64,000 bases of DNA from Moringa oleifera. Its lineage: Eukaryota > Streptophyta > Magnoliopsida > Brassicales > Moringaceae. The notes below the pieces were generated by a model, which worked only from the letters and a program-made list of their open reading frames with translations, had not been told where the DNA came from and did not search any database. The DNA lies in contig JAJFZO010000049.1 in the NCBI GenBank assembly GCA_021397835.1, positions 5,833,001-5,897,000 on the forward strand, in the 5' to 3' direction. Every line of letters begins with the position of its first letter. The first letter of the stretch is position 1. Made by a program: the position numbers and the translations under genes. Shown piece by piece: positions 22,590 through 35,079 of this stretch.

Positions 22590-25430
22590 ATTAGAAAGAA
22601 GTATCATGAAGTATAATGTGATGCAATTCCTATGGATGTTTGTCATCTCGTCCTACGAAGATCTTGGCAATATGATCATTAAGCTATATATGATGGTTAT
22701 TCCAACATTTTTTTCTATAGAAAAGGATGAAGTGAAGATTAAATTGGCCTCGTTAGCACCAATTGAGATCAATTGGGACCTTAACAAAGACAAGATACTA
22801 TTATCCTTGGTATCCAAAAGTCAGTTTAAAGTGAAACCTAAAGAAACCAAGACATGTGTCTTGTATTATTGCTTGAACAAAACAAGGAAACCACTTGTCC
22901 AACAAAACTCAAACACTGACTTTCTGAATTTTTAAATGGTGATACTTGATGAGAACCCTCTTAGTCTAACCCTTAGACGAGATATTCAATTTTCCATGAA
23001 CCTCGCTCTCAAAGTTATCCTTGTTAACAAACCTGCATACTAGATGAATCCACAAGATCATGCTGAAATCTAACACCCAGTTAAGGCACTGTTAGAGAAA
23101 AGATTGATTCGAGAAAGTGTCAATCCTTATGCTATACTTACACTTTTAGTACCAAAGAAAGATAATAGTTAGAGAATGTGCATTGATAGCCAAGCTGTGA
23201 ATAAAATCATCATAAAGTATCCATTCTTGATATCGAGACTCAATCACATGTTTGATCAGCTTCATGGTGCCACCATCTTTTCTTAACTAGATCTTCATAG
23301 TGGACATCATCAAATCAAAATACAACTCGAGGATGAATGGAAAATTGCCTTCAAAACTTGAGATTGCCTACATGAATAAACCATCATGCCCTTTAAATTT
23401 TCGAATGCGCCTAGCACATTCATGTACCTAATGAACTAGGAACTTCACCCTTTCATTGGAAAATTTATGATAGTGTACTTTGATGATATTCTTATTTACA
23501 GTAACACCAAAGACCAACATTTGAAGTGTATCCATCAAGTGTTCGCCTTCTTCGTGAGTGGAAATTGTTTGCCAATATGAAGAAATGCTCTTTCTTGACA
23601 AATAAAGTTATCTTTTTTAGGTACATCATTGCTGCTAAAGATTATCAGAGTAAATCTGAATAAGACAAAAGCCATCAATAATTGGCTGACTCTTGAATCT
23701 ATCCATGATGTAAAGAGCTTTCATGTGCTAACCTCATTCTGTAAACGATGCATCATGAATTTTAATTTCACTGTTGCTCCTCTTATTGGCTGCATCAAGG
23801 GAGATGAGTTCCGATAGACAAAGGAAACTAAAAAGACTTTTGAAGAGTTAAAGAAGCGATTAATTGAAGCTTTTGTATTAACAGTTCCAAATTTTGACAA
23901 AGTATTTGAGGCAAGTTGTGATGCTTCTAATATTAGTATTGGTGCTACTATAAGTCAAAAAGCCTTTTTAATTGAAAAACTCAGTAAAGGCAAACTTTAG
24001 TATTTCTTTTATATATGATAAGGAAAATTTTATGTTGTTATGTGTGTCTTGCAACATTGAAGCCATTACCTGTTAAGTAAAGAATTTATTCTCTATTTTG
24101 ACCATAAAAGACTCAAGCATTTGAAGTATTCTTAAGAAAAGATCAATCAAAGGCATGCCTCTTAAGTAAATTCTTGTAATCTTATCTATTTTTAGTGAAG
24201 TAAACGACGAGAAGACAAAACTCTATAGTTGATGCCCTCAATTGACATCATGCCTTACTTTCCACTACATATAAAAGTAGTTCGATTTAAGACTATCAAG
24301 GAGTTATATCAAGATGATCCGTAAAATTCAGAGTTCTACTGAAAAACTACCTGCCACTATACCATAAACAAGGAAAATTTTTATTCAAAGGAAAAGCATT
24401 ACTCATTCCTCGGTGCTTACTTCGAAAAGCGATCTTATGGGAAGCACATGACGGAAGCTTAGGTGGACAATTTAGGAGAGATAAAATTGTGGCTTGGTTA
24501 AGAAAAATTCTCATTGACCAAAGTTGGAACAGAATGCAACAGAAACATTTCGTGATGCATGACTTGCCACTTAGTCAAAACTAAAATTCAGAATACAAGA
24601 TTATATATGCCCCTACCAGTTCCAAAAACAACTTGGAAAGCAGTAAGTATGGATTTTGTTCTAAAATTACCTTAAATTGGATGACAGAATTATAGATAGG
24701 TTCCAAAATGACTCATTTAATTCCATGCCAAAGGACCAATAATAATATCCAATCCGCAAATTTGTACTTCAAGGAGATTCTGTGGCATCTCAAAGCCTAT
24801 CACGTTAGATCAAGATGTCAAATTTACAAAATCATCTTCAAATAGATGGTCAAATAGAGTCAATTAATAGGCTTTGGGGAACCTACTCTATAGCTTTGTT
24901 GGGAAGAATCTGAAACAATGGGATCGTATTCTTGCACAGATGGAGTTTGCTTACAATAGCACCACCAATCAAACTACTGGAAAATGTCCTTTCAAAGTGG
25001 TTTATGGCACTCTTCCCCTCAACCCCCTTGACTTAGCACCATCTTCTAATATTCATTATTACAATGCAGAGGCAAAAGAGAAAGCAAAAGAAATCAAGAA
25101 GCTCCATGAACAAGCCCGTGTAAAAAATTCAATGACAAAACTCAACGTAAAAATCCGAGATAAGCATCATTGGCAACACACTTTTAAGGAAGGGGACATT
25201 GGTTGGATTCATTTATGAAAAAGAAATGTTCCCAAATCAGCCGAATGACAAGTTGTCTCCAAGGGCTGATGGACCATTTCAAATTGGGAGAGTACATTAT
25301 CTGCCCTGAGGCAGGACAGGACGGTTTCGGGTTCAGTTGTGAAGGGGTAACTGAAAGCTTGGAAGGGTATTCGTGTTTTCAAAGGCAAGAGAAAAATATT
25401 GGAGTTAGCCCCTTAGCTACTTTTTTTGGT
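22590..25430 (+). pseudogene. Ty3/gypsy (chromovirus-like) pol remnant: protease end, RT, RNase H, integrase
   Basis: Frame-repaired order: the protease tail CDAIPMDVCHLVL (22620-22660); DEWKIAFKT and the RT catalytic block VYFDDILIYSNTKDQHL (about 23470-23520); FDKVFEASCDASNISIGA (RNase H start, 23895-23945); CHLVKTKIQNTRLYMPLPV (24560-24620, integrase zinc region); and LGNLLYSFVGKNLKQWD then EFAYNSTTNQTTGKCPFKV (24874-25010). The end is LSPRADGPFQIG (25250-25290). The integrase end with PLNPLDLAPS and EIKKLHEQ is of the CRM/Reina chromovirus type. It contains many stops and is 5' truncated (no gag). No LTRs were found. It runs head-on into the minus-strand Tat element, suggesting nested or abutting insertions. 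Confidence 0.82.
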
Positions 25431-26956
25431 GGTATAAAGAGAGAAGAATAAAAAGGGTTTTGAAGGAGTTGAAACTCCATTAATTGTCATTCACCAAAGA
25501 TAAATGGGATATTTTGCTTTTAAATTTTTCAGCCAAAGATAAATATGATGTAAAGAGGTAATTAAATTAGTAAGGTTCTTATAAACTCTACAGATATAAC
25601 CATACATATATGCCCAGCATTCCTTAGTATGATACTTTTTTCTAATTAATAAGAAACAATTGAAGCTTATCAACAGGTCATCAAATTCCACGAGAATATA
25701 AATACACATTTTTGGCTAATGGTTCCAAGAACCTTGGCCGACCTAAGAGAAAGTGTTCCGCATTTTAATTGGTATATAATCTAAAAGGAAACACTTTCAC
25801 AGATTCGACATCTAATGGGCAACTATCAAAATAAAGAAAGCTAAGCATTTTGATTTTCTCTGTCTTCTAGTAAGATATTTGTACTCTCTGCACAAGTCAA
25901 GTCCGCGCATTTTGTTTGTTTATAGCCTGCTTGCTACCAACTCCAAAATGGTTTTTTAGATACCCTGCTAACATTTTCTTTCTTTCTTTTTTTTTTTTTT
26001 TTAATGAGGTTGAGAATAGGGCATCTTTCATATTAGCCCTTCTAAGTACTTTCATGTAGCCCTCTCTATTTTGTAGAGACATTCATGTACCCTTACTATA
26101 CTGAAGCAATTTACTTTTGAATGGAGAATAGTGGAGAGATTTCTTTGGCCCTTTTTTTTTTCCGTGCTTTGCGGCGGAAAGTATGGTTGCCATGTGTGGA
26201 TATTTTTTATTGCTTACATGCTAGCTCAACCCCACAGGTGGCCATTGCGGACAAAGAACTAAACTTCGATCCAAAGGTAGAGCAAAGTCGAGGGATTATA
26301 TGTAATAATTACTATATTATGATTAGGGTCAAGTTCACAGATGACCAAGAAAAGGAAGTTCTCAAAAATGTTGCTGTTTAAATTGAGAAAGAATAATTAT
26401 TTTCATGGAATAAGAGAAAGGTTGGAGAGTTGATATTTTTTAAGTACTTTTGATTTGGTTTAGGGTTATATAGTGATAGCAAGTCCTCGAGGATGAGAAA
26501 GATGAAGTTGCAGAAACATATGTCAAGATCCATGCAAGAAGTGTGAGGCTTTAGTTTCACCCTTATGCATTAAGGCTGTTGTCAGTGACAAATCACCATA
26601 TTAACAGATTGTAATCCAATTCCACTATTAATTAGAACAACTGAGTAAAAAATATAAGAAATACCAGTTGATATATGTAGGTTAACTTTGCAGTTGTTAT
26701 CAATAAATGAAAAGAAACAAGCAAATTCAATTAAACAAGTGGAGAATAACAGATTTACCAGGCAGAATGTCAAGTGCCTCTCTCAAAAGGATCAATGATT
26801 TCTGATCTTCAAAGCTACAAGGTCTTTTTAATTGGTTACAATATTTGGAACCTACATGTACTCTAGGGGGCTACTAAACAAATATAGATTTCATCATAGT
26901 TATACCAATATCACTTTCAAAATACGATGGGCTATAATTATTTCCATATCTGCATC
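25431..26956. other. intergenic region upstream of the first CTNIP-like gene
   Basis: No supported gene. A frame at 26121-26381 has no recognisable domain. The part after about 26880 is the likely promoter of the gene at 27131. Confidence 0.5.
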
Positions 26957-26963
26957 TATAAAA
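26957..26963 (+). promoter_or_regulatory. TATA box of CTNIP-like gene 1
   Basis: TATAAAA preceded by TATCTGCATC. The same TATCTGCAT followed by TATAA-like sequence (34668-34683) lies upstream of CTNIP-like gene 2. Confidence 0.5.
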
Positions 26964-27130
26964 GGAGAAGAGCTATTGTTCTTGGAGAAGTTCAATATGT
27001 GAACGACCTCTTCACTGATACCATTGTTCTTTGAGATTAAAATTTTGGTGATAATTATCACCAATTGGTTGAAGGGCCCTTCTTCCCAGCTAATCAAAAC
27101 CAGAATTCCTTAAATTTCTTCATCCCAACA

Positions 27131-27367
27131 ATGAAAATTAGTAGCAGAACTATCAACATGACTGGAAGATTGATTCTCCTTTTCTTGTTGATCGTGGCCA
27201 CAAGACCCATTGTAGCTTTAAGGCCTCTCAATAGAGAGAAGCTGATGGATGGCAAGATTGCTGCATCACTTCCACTTGAAAGAAGTCCTGTTCCCCCATC
27301 AGGGCCGTCTCCCTGTACTTATATAGGCAACCAGGGTCATGGAGGGCACTGTGAAATCCATGGGTGA
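27131..27367 (+). CDS. CTNIP: CTNIP/SCREW-like secreted peptide precursor 1 (short form)
   Basis: 78-residue precursor. The start is the first ATG; in-frame codons upstream lack an ATG. Residues about 14-23 are hydrophobic (LILLFLLIVA), with a likely signal cleavage near Ala29 before LRPLNRE. The C-terminus has SPVPPSGPSPC followed by TYIGNQGHGGHC, with Cys62 and Cys74, and stops four residues later. The PVPPSG box, CTxI core and paired Cys define the CTNIP/SCREW phytocytokines, which after secretion are sensed by the LRR receptor kinase HSL3/NUT in immunity and stomatal control. Deviations: Gly replaces Pro in CTYIP, and the Cys loop has 11 residues instead of the 10 in most paralogues here. 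SGPS plus GH also recalls PIP peptides, the main alternative assignment. Confidence 0.78.
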   Translation: MKISSRTINMTGRLILLFLLIVATRPIVALRPLNREKLMDGKIAASLPLERSPVPPSGPSPCTYIGNQGHGGHCEIHG

Positions 27368-30300
27368 AGTTCCACTTGGCTGTGGTGCAATTGCAGTAGC
27401 AGCAATATTACTCAGTCAACATGTATGGTGTTCTTGTGATATATATTAGTATATACTAAACAATAAGACTGAGATGTGATTCCATGTCTGTTTGTGGTTG
27501 TAAAAGATGTGTTTTGTTTAAATGAGATGTTGATCCTAAAATGCTTGTTTCCATGTTTGTCTAAAAGTTTTTCATCTTTCATTTTTTCTTGTTTTACACT
27601 AGCTAGCTAGCAGTTTAATATTAATCCTTTGCAGGAAAGCTTGAGCTCTAAATATGGTCATACTGGTGCAATTCTAGGTAGGTTTCTTCACATATTTTTT
27701 GTGTTCTCCGATTTATGGTAAGAAACAAAGAGGCCAACCTCCAAATTAGGGTTAGATGTTATTAATCCTCTTCCTCTCTCTCTTCCTTCTGATTCTGATG
27801 GATATATTTCTCCTTGACTTCTACAAAAAACCCAGAACAGTTTTCTTCTAGGGTTGAAATCTGACTGCCTCTCTTGTTCTAGGTTAACTAAAGTGCAGAT
27901 ATTTCTCATCATCAGCCTCTTAGAAAGCTTTTCATCATCAGTGTTCATTCTTCCTGCTAGTTTTCCTGGAAACAACATTAGGATTACTGGATCTGCTGTT
28001 GTTTGCAGTTTGAAATATTCCATGAGCTTTATGACAAGCTCTACTCTTCTCTCTTCTTAACTTGTTCTTGTGGATATGTTAGGGTTTCAACCATATCTAA
28101 GGATTTGCAGCACAGGTCAGTCTTTTGTGAGCTATATTAATAATTCATTATATCTATCTATTTATATATCTATCTACACAAACACACACAGATAGCCCTT
28201 GGGATTTATCCTGAAATCTTAATTATGGTCCATAAAGAGATAGAAAACAGAAGAAAGAGCAGGTGATAGAGTACTCATTAAACTTTGTTGTATGTCAGTG
28301 TATGTCTCTGACTGAGCATATATACATATACACATATGTGCTGATTAATAGCACTATTTCTGTGTAAGTTTCATCCAAAAGCTCTCTCTTCCTGATTTTT
28401 CTAGCACCTTTTGAATGCTTTTTAGGGTTCTATATATTCAATTTTGAGGATGACGAGTCAATTTTTTCATGTGCTATGTTTTAACCAGTGACATCTGAAA
28501 CTACAAGATCCAGCAAGACTAATCATGATTAGCTCTAATGCTTCATTTTCTTATCATGAAGATGATTATTTGTTTTCCATTTAAATGATTTCTGACATTT
28601 TACATAACTCTGACACCTCACTAACACATTGGAAAATGATATCACAAAAAATGTACCCTTAGATCGATTCCATGAATCTAATGAATTCATACTTTTTCTT
28701 TTGGTTGGTAATCTTTTGAGAAGAGGACAAGGGTTTTGATTGCCTTGACTAAGCGATCCCTATCTCATGAATATCACTTTAAGTTTTTTTATTATTATTA
28801 TCTTATGGTTATGAAGGCTACTGCAACATTTCAAAAACTGTCAAAAACACCGCCTTATGGCAATGGCCCAGATTCATGTATGACTAGGTGATCAGGCAAA
28901 TGACAACTCTATAGTGGTCATACTCATTTGCTTTAAACAAGTGTCCAATACACTATGCTTTAACAAATTAAATATCCAATATATATGCTATAAGTGAGCG
29001 CGGACATAGTCATTAACTCTACTTACATGAGAATAGTGGTAACCATATGATGAGCATAACTACTACCATACAATATTTTTCATGGTCAACCCTAATCATT
29101 AAATTAAAATGCCTGGCGAATTAGAAGTTGCTTAATCTACTTTACAGATTGGCACTAAAAGACAGTGTGCTTTTACATATCATTTTGTTAATTAGGTAAT
29201 GATTCTTTGATTTTTCTACAGTGACAACGAACCGCATGCATGCTTGAGATTGCCAAGTAGATTTTGCTGCATGATGAAAGGTGAGCTTTAGCTCAGCAAA
29301 ACTACTCACAGTACCCTTCTCTTGTGCTATCTATTTGATAAACAGTTTGTTACTGTGAAACCCTTGATTTCATATGTCTAAAATCATCAGATCTGACGAG
29401 CTTCTCCAGTAGTGTTTACGTGGACATCAACTGTTTTGTGGTACTTTTGAAGGCATCAACTACCCATCAACACTCTGGCCAATTATACTGGAAGGTAAAC
29501 CCTAATCTTTTAAGCTATTAATAAGATAGCAAGGTAAGTCCTTCTTGGTCTTTATTTAATCTTTATCTACCGCAAAAGGCAGAAAACTATTTCTTCTGGC
29601 CCATCTTGCATACTTTTGGGAAGATAATAATAAGAGATTTGCACTTATTTCATCACTGTAATTAGGATGCATTCACTTTGCATTTTGAGAAGTCTGGATT
29701 AACAACACTACTTTGCGAACATAGTTCTCCAAGTTCCGATTTGAGACATCTGTTTAACAATATTGAACAGTCCAAGGCAGAATTAGTACCATAAGTACTT
29801 GAGTATTTATGTTATGAACTCCAATAAGGAAGGCTATTCCACAAGTCAAGCAAAGCCACCAACGTTAAAGCTCCCTTGCAAAGGAGACAGATGGTGTAAG
29901 TGCATATCTCTTTAGATTACTTAAAGTGAAATGAAAAGCATGCGATGGCCAATGACTTCATAAAGGCCAACTTTTTCATTTCGGCCAGAGCCTTACAATT
30001 ATTGCTAGACATATACACTCAATCTTTTGGTTCTTTCTTCTTTTTCACCCACCAGTACTGAAAGTAAACTTGAATAATTTTCTTTCCTAACTTAACATAA
30101 TGAAAGATAGAATGGAAGTGGAAACAAGAATGAGTGGCAGCCTCAAACTTTTTATATATTTGTGGTTTTCGTCTGATATACAACGCATAGTACGATTTTG
30201 CTGATAGATATATATAACGGGAAGGTGGAAGATTAAGGTACTTGAATCTCTTTGAAAGCAATGACTCAAGTTGTATACTTTAGTTAGAATATTATAGCTT

Positions 30301-30537
30301 CTTTGTTTCGGTTGTAATAATAATTAATAATGCCCCATTAACTAGCTCGCCACCAAAATGATGCTGAAATTGTTATTAATCCACGCGTGGCTCATAGGTT
30401 CTATAACAAACCACCAATTAGAGTGGAAGAGTAATGAAAAACAAATGCAGAAAGCAAAGCTTCCCATGTCATCAACATTACGTAATGTGTCATTATGTCA
30501 AACGCAAATTCTTATAAATATGTATACATGATATTGG
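27368..30537. other. intergenic region downstream of CTNIP-like gene 1
   Basis: Probable 3' UTR to about 27550. Segment 27650-27860 has a diverged counterpart at 33770-33905, evidence of an old tandem duplication. From 28.1 to 30.5 kb there is no supported gene, only AT-rich DNA. Confidence 0.5.
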
Positions 30538-30821
30538 TTTTGGATATTAAACATGAATCTATTAAAGCTATTTATATATTTATATCATGCATATGAATTT
30601 AGTTATGAAAGTAATTAATAAATAATGAATGTATGTATTTAGTATTTAGGTTTATTTGTATAATATTTAAAGTGTTAGATACATCCATGGATTAATATAA
30701 ATAGGTTGTTAATTCTTCAGAGTTTAAAGTAAGTTAAAAAAAAAGACTTAATTTATTTCTCAAGCAAGAGTGATTTCCTGTTCTAGTCTTTCATGAGTGA
30801 GATGTCCACCACCTGCTAGCA
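30538..30821 (+). repeat. 5' LTR of the copia element
   Basis: Begins TTTTGGATATT (expected TGTTGGATAT) and ends CTAGCA. It is similar throughout to 33246-33503 with many substitutions and small indels, indicating an old insertion. Confidence 0.85.
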
Positions 30822-30824
30822 AAA

Positions 30825-30836
30825 TGATACCAGAGC
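30825..30836 (+). other. primer-binding site of the copia element
   Basis: TGATACCAGAGC three bases after the 5' LTR. It differs at two positions from TGGTATCAGAGC, the initiator-Met-tRNA site used by plant copia elements. Confidence 0.8.
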
Positions 30837-33237
30837 TTAGGATGATGTGGAGAAGAGCCTCTCTTGCTTTTGAACATCCATAACTCACCAAAAACAATTA
30901 CGATAACTGGGTACTTCGAATGAAGGCGATCCTTGGTTCTTACGGAGTGTGGGATGTAGTTAAAAAAGGTTTTAAAATGCCAGAAAATGAAGCAACTCTT
31001 TCTTTAAAACAAAAAGAATCTTTAGAGAAGGATAACAAGAAATACCAATGTGCACTCACCATTATCCATGGAAGATTGACTAATGACATGTTTGCAAACC
31101 AGACCACATGCAAGGAAGTCGTGGCAGGTTCTTCGCAACTCCATCATGGGAGTAAAGGAGAAGGGTTTAGTAGAGGTCGTGGCCAAGAACGTGAAAGAGA
31201 TTGTACCCATGGACATTGACATGGTTGTAGAAAGAGGAAGAGATGAGCGGTATTTATAACTGGAAAGAGAAACCAAACTTCTATAAGAGGCTGTGGAAGA
31301 GGAAGAGGTATAGAAAAAACAAACATGAAAGGTACAATGAGAATTTTGATAAATCTTAAATTAAAAGTTATTCTTGCAATAAACTTGGTCATTATTCTTG
31401 GGAGTGTCCAACCAAGAATGTGAATGAAGAAACAAAATTTTTAGGATGGGGAAGATGATGGAGAGCAATCTTTGCTTTTAGCTTTAAAGGAAGAATCTAA
31501 ATAGGAAATAACAGATGGTAGCTTGACAATGGAGTTGGCAACCATGTGATGGGAAATCATAGCAAATCTGTAGAGCTTGATACAAGCAAGAAAGGCTTTG
31601 TTAGCTTTGGTGACAACATAAAGTAAAGATCGATCAGGGCAATGGCACAATTTTGCTTGAAATGAAGGATGGAAGTCATAAAGTTTCTTTTGTGATGTTT
31701 ATCATATTCCAAAGTTGATTAGTAACATTCTAATTGTTTGGCCAACTGTTGGAAAGAAGTTATAAGATTCATATGGAAGATCATATGCTTTGGCTTAAAG
31801 ATCAGGGATCACATGTTCATGCTGATGTGGTCCTATTAAGCCTCAATCTTGCAGACTATATCTCTTACTTTGTAGTTTTTATTGATGATTATAGTAGGAA
31901 GACTCAGGTTGAGTTCTTTAGACATAAATCTGAGGCATTTGAAGCATTTAAGAAGTTTAAAGGTTTTGTAGAAAAAGAGAGTGGATATAAAATTAAAGCT
32001 TTAAGATCAAACTGATAGGAGTGTTGAATTTATATCTAACGAGTTTAAGAATTTTTTTGAGCTGCATGGTATTAAAAGTCATTTGACAGTTCCTAGATCA
32101 CCCCAGTAAAATGGAGTTATCGAGAACCGGACGATTCTTAACGTGGCAAGACCCATGCTGAAAAGTCAAAGAATATGCTTAAGGAATTTTTGATGGAAGC
32201 TGTTACATTTGCAGTGTATTTCTCAAACCTAGTCCAACAAAGAACTTAAAAAACATGACGCCTCAAGATACATGGAAGGATTGGAAACCGAGTCTTGCAC
32301 ACTAAGAGTATTTGGATCAACAGCTTATGTCCATGTTTCCAAGGAAGAAAGATCCAACTCAATAATCTAAGTGAGGAGCTTGTCCTTATTGGCCATGACG
32401 AGAATTCAAAGGGATACAAGTTGTTCAATCCAAGCACATCAAAAGTTGTCATTAACAGAGATGTGCAGTTTGATGAAAGTGCATCATGGAATTGGAATGA
32501 TAATGAAGAAAGTTCTTATGATCTCCTTCTGTACTTTGAAGATGAAGTAATAACCATCCAAGAAGCTGAAAATGAAGCTACTCCACTGGTCTCACCAAAT
32601 TCATCTTCATGAGGATCATCAAGTGAAAAATTCCCAAAATATCAAAGTTCCAATGATATTTATGAAGTAACCCAAAGGAAGAACATGCAGATTTAGTTTA
32701 TTTGCTGATGTTGAACCTTCGAATTTTGAAAAAGTTGGTAATGAAGAAAATGGATCCAAGCCACAGATAAGAAAATTCAAGCAATTGAGAAAAATAATAC
32801 TAGGGAGTTAGTATCTCTTAATCTAAGTGATGAACATGAGACTGGTGGAGATAATGCAATTTCATGGAGTTCAAAGAAACAACCTATTGTCGCTCTTTAC
32901 TTCAGAGTACGTTGCAACCACTTCTTGTTAATCATGCATGCCATATAGTTGAAAAGACGATTGAAGGAAACTTCACTTTGAGATTAGAGATGCTATAAAG
33001 ACTATGATTAACAAGAATTTAGCTCAAGCTTTAGCAAAGAATCCTGTGTTTTATCATCGAAGCAACTATATTAGCACAAGTTATCACTTTATTCCTCAAA
33101 GCATTGCAAAAGAGACAGAGTTGGAGTATGTGAAGTTTATGGATCAAGTTGCTGATATTTTTACTAATTAAGACTCTCAAGTACAATGACTTTCAAAGAG
33201 TAAGGTTCACGCTGGAAGTTCAGAAAGGTTCAAGTTT

Positions 33238-33245
33238 AAGGGGAG
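33238..33245 (+). other. polypurine tract of the copia element
   Basis: AAGGGGAG immediately before the 3' LTR, the normal plus-strand priming site. Confidence 0.85.
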
Positions 33246-33503
33246 TATTGGATATCAAAAATGAACCCATTAAATCTAGTCATGTATCTATTACATGAAT
33301 CTAAGTTATGAGTGTAATTTATAGATGATGAATCTATTAAATAGATGAATGTATATAATTAGTATCTAGATTCAATATTTATATTCAATATCTAAGTACT
33401 AGATGCATATAGGCTTGTAATCCTTCAAGTTTTCAACTAAGAGTGACTTTCTCTTTTAATCTTTTTTGTATGAGATATAAAGAGTGCCCATCACCTTCCA
33501 ACA
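33246..33503 (+). repeat. 3' LTR of the copia element
   Basis: Begins TATTGGATATC right after the polypurine tract and ends TTCCAACA, followed by ATTGG. Confidence 0.85.
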
Positions 33504-33508
33504 ATTGG

Positions 33509-34770
33509 ATGATACCGGCAGTTTTTATGTAAGTTTATGCGAATGATTTCTTTTAGTCTCTTTGTTGACCGTTCATCTTCACCTGCCCTTGTATTAAGAG
33601 AATTCAGGTTGTACTTCCCTTGATTTAGTGCAAGTAAGTTTCGGTTGACTTCTATAAGTCATAAGTTGGCGTCTCCTCCAATTTACACAACTATCTCTCC
33701 ATATTTTACTGAAATGTCAACTGTTTCTCATATTTTCTTGTTCCTTTTTCACACTAGTTTCTAAAGTATGATCATATGTATGCAATTACTTGGTGGTTTC
33801 TTCGCATGATGACTTTTCTGACTCCCAGTAGGCCTCTTTTTGATTCTTGTGGATATTGTTCTCTTTGATTTCTATCAAAAACACAGAAGAGTGATCTAGC
33901 TAGGTCTTGTTTTACCTAACATTGCAGAATCTATGGCATGATCTGTCTCTCTCACATTTTGGTCCCATATATAATATAATGCAAACTTGGTCTTTTCTTT
34001 TTCATTCACTAGCTAGTATTAGAAGTAACCCACAAAGAGTTACTTTATTTCTTTTATTTTTCCTTTGCAAAATTAACCTAATAAAGCAAGTTTTAATGGA
34101 AGTCGATACAAGAATGATTGGTAGAGTACTCAGTCATCGTTATTCATTGATATACATGTTTGAGACATCTCCATCCAAAATCAAGTGTTATTGCAGGTTC
34201 GTTCATTGGGCTTGGGGGGTGGGGGAGGAATAATAAATTTCCATGAAAAGACTGAAAGAAAAAGAAAGTGAAAGAAAGTTTCTTAGGTTGCTTCTCTTCC
34301 CTTAAACTGCACTCCACAGTCCACACATGTGTTGACAATTTCTGTCACAAACAAAGAAAAAAAAAACCATTAGATAGTGTTGTATTAAATGTCCTACTAA
34401 CATTTACTGGTAAGAAGAAAATGGCAGTGTCTGCTCATAAACACATTGTTGCTAGTTATCCGCCATAGATTAGCATGATGGAACTTGCATGGAAAAACCC
34501 AAAGTGGCTTGTGATATGAACTCTTAACATTTTTGCATGGAAAGTAGTAAAGAGGAAAAAGAAAAATCAGCCCCACGTTTCTATGCATACAAACAAGCCA
34601 ATGCAAAAGTCAGCGACATAATTTTCTTCTCAAAATTGAAACAACGAATGGAAAGTACCTTAACCTTATCTGCATTTATAACTGGTTTTCCCGACTACTG
34701 AAGAGGATTCAAGGAAACTTCTCTGCAGGAAACTTTCAGGGAAAATATATGAATTCTCCTTATTTCAAGC
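33509..34770. other. intergenic region upstream of CTNIP-like gene 2
   Basis: Contains the counterpart (33770-33905) of the 3'-flanking block of gene 1. The copies share TTTCTTC, GGCCTCTTT and a TTGATTCT(T/G)GTGGATAT-like run. Otherwise no gene. Confidence 0.5.
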
Positions 34771-34772
34771 TT

Positions 34773-34780
34773 TATTTATA
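34773..34780 (+). promoter_or_regulatory. probable TATA box of CTNIP-like gene 2
   Basis: TATTTATA, 99 bases before the ATG. Confidence 0.45.
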
Positions 34781-34878
34781 CATATTCTCCACCAACTAGC
34801 TCTCTTCATCAACCCTGCCTACATCAAGAATCTTTTCAAGTTTCTTGCTCAGAGGAAACCAAGAAAATCAAAAAGGAA

Positions 34879-35079
34879 ATGGGTTTTTACACAAAATCTC
34901 TCTCGAATGTCATCAAAGTAGTTACGATCCTATTGTTCTTGATCGTGGAGGCTCCACACGTAGCCGCTGCAAGGCCTTTGCATGGTGCAGGAAGAGTATT
35001 GCTACAACGAGCTCCGGTGACACCCAGCGGCCCCAATCCTTGCACTTACATTCCCAGAGGAAGTCCTGGGCATTGTTGA
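34879..35079 (+). CDS. CTNIP: CTNIP/SCREW-like secreted peptide precursor 2 (short form)
   Basis: 66-residue precursor, the shortest of the set. Residues about 12-23 are hydrophobic (IKVVTILLFLIV), with probable signal cleavage after the AHVAAA-like stretch near Ala31, followed by RPLHG as in gene 1 (RPLNR). The C-terminus reads RAPVTPSGPNPC then TYIPRGSPGHC: Cys55 and Cys66 with a 10-residue loop, and the second Cys is the last residue. The core CTYIP is one residue away from the family name motif CTNIP. It has the expected design of an apoplastic peptide hormone precursor acting through an HSL3-like receptor. Same strand as genes 1 and 3; 1.4 kb upstream of the bHLH gene. Short form, without the AGSL..APPA tail. 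Confidence 0.8.
   Translation: MGFYTKSLSNVIKVVTILLFLIVEAPHVAAARPLHGAGRVLLQRAPVTPSGPNPCTYIPRGSPGHC

Larger units (their letters stand above)
30538..33503 (+). mobile_element. Ty1/copia LTR retrotransposon, structurally complete but RT-deleted
   Basis: 2,966 bp bounded by two LTRs and flanked by the 5-bp direct repeat ATTGG (30533-30537 and 33504-33508), a clean target-site duplication. Internal order: PBS, gag (30902-31440; MKAILGSYGVWDVVKKGF, then a zinc-knuckle remnant NKLGHYSWECPTK), integrase (31740-32540; FVVFIDDYSRKTQVEFF, HGIKSHLTVPRSPQ, LRVFGSTAYVHV) and the first part of RT (FADVEPSNFE, 32700). It then jumps at about 32815 to the end of RNase H (AISWSSKKQPIV; VELEYVKFMDQVADIFT), then PPT and 3' LTR. 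Most of RT and RNase H, including the YVDD region, is missing. Stops and frameshifts occur throughout, so it cannot be autonomous. Confidence 0.9.

Noticed and set aside
26121..26381. 86-codon frame upstream of CTNIP-like gene 1
   Set aside because: No recognisable domain or splice partner; includes a poly-T run.
27065..27130. Upstream extension of CTNIP-like gene 1 reading MVEGPFF
   Set aside because: The first codon is TTG, not ATG; the first real ATG is 27131 and leads directly into the signal peptide.
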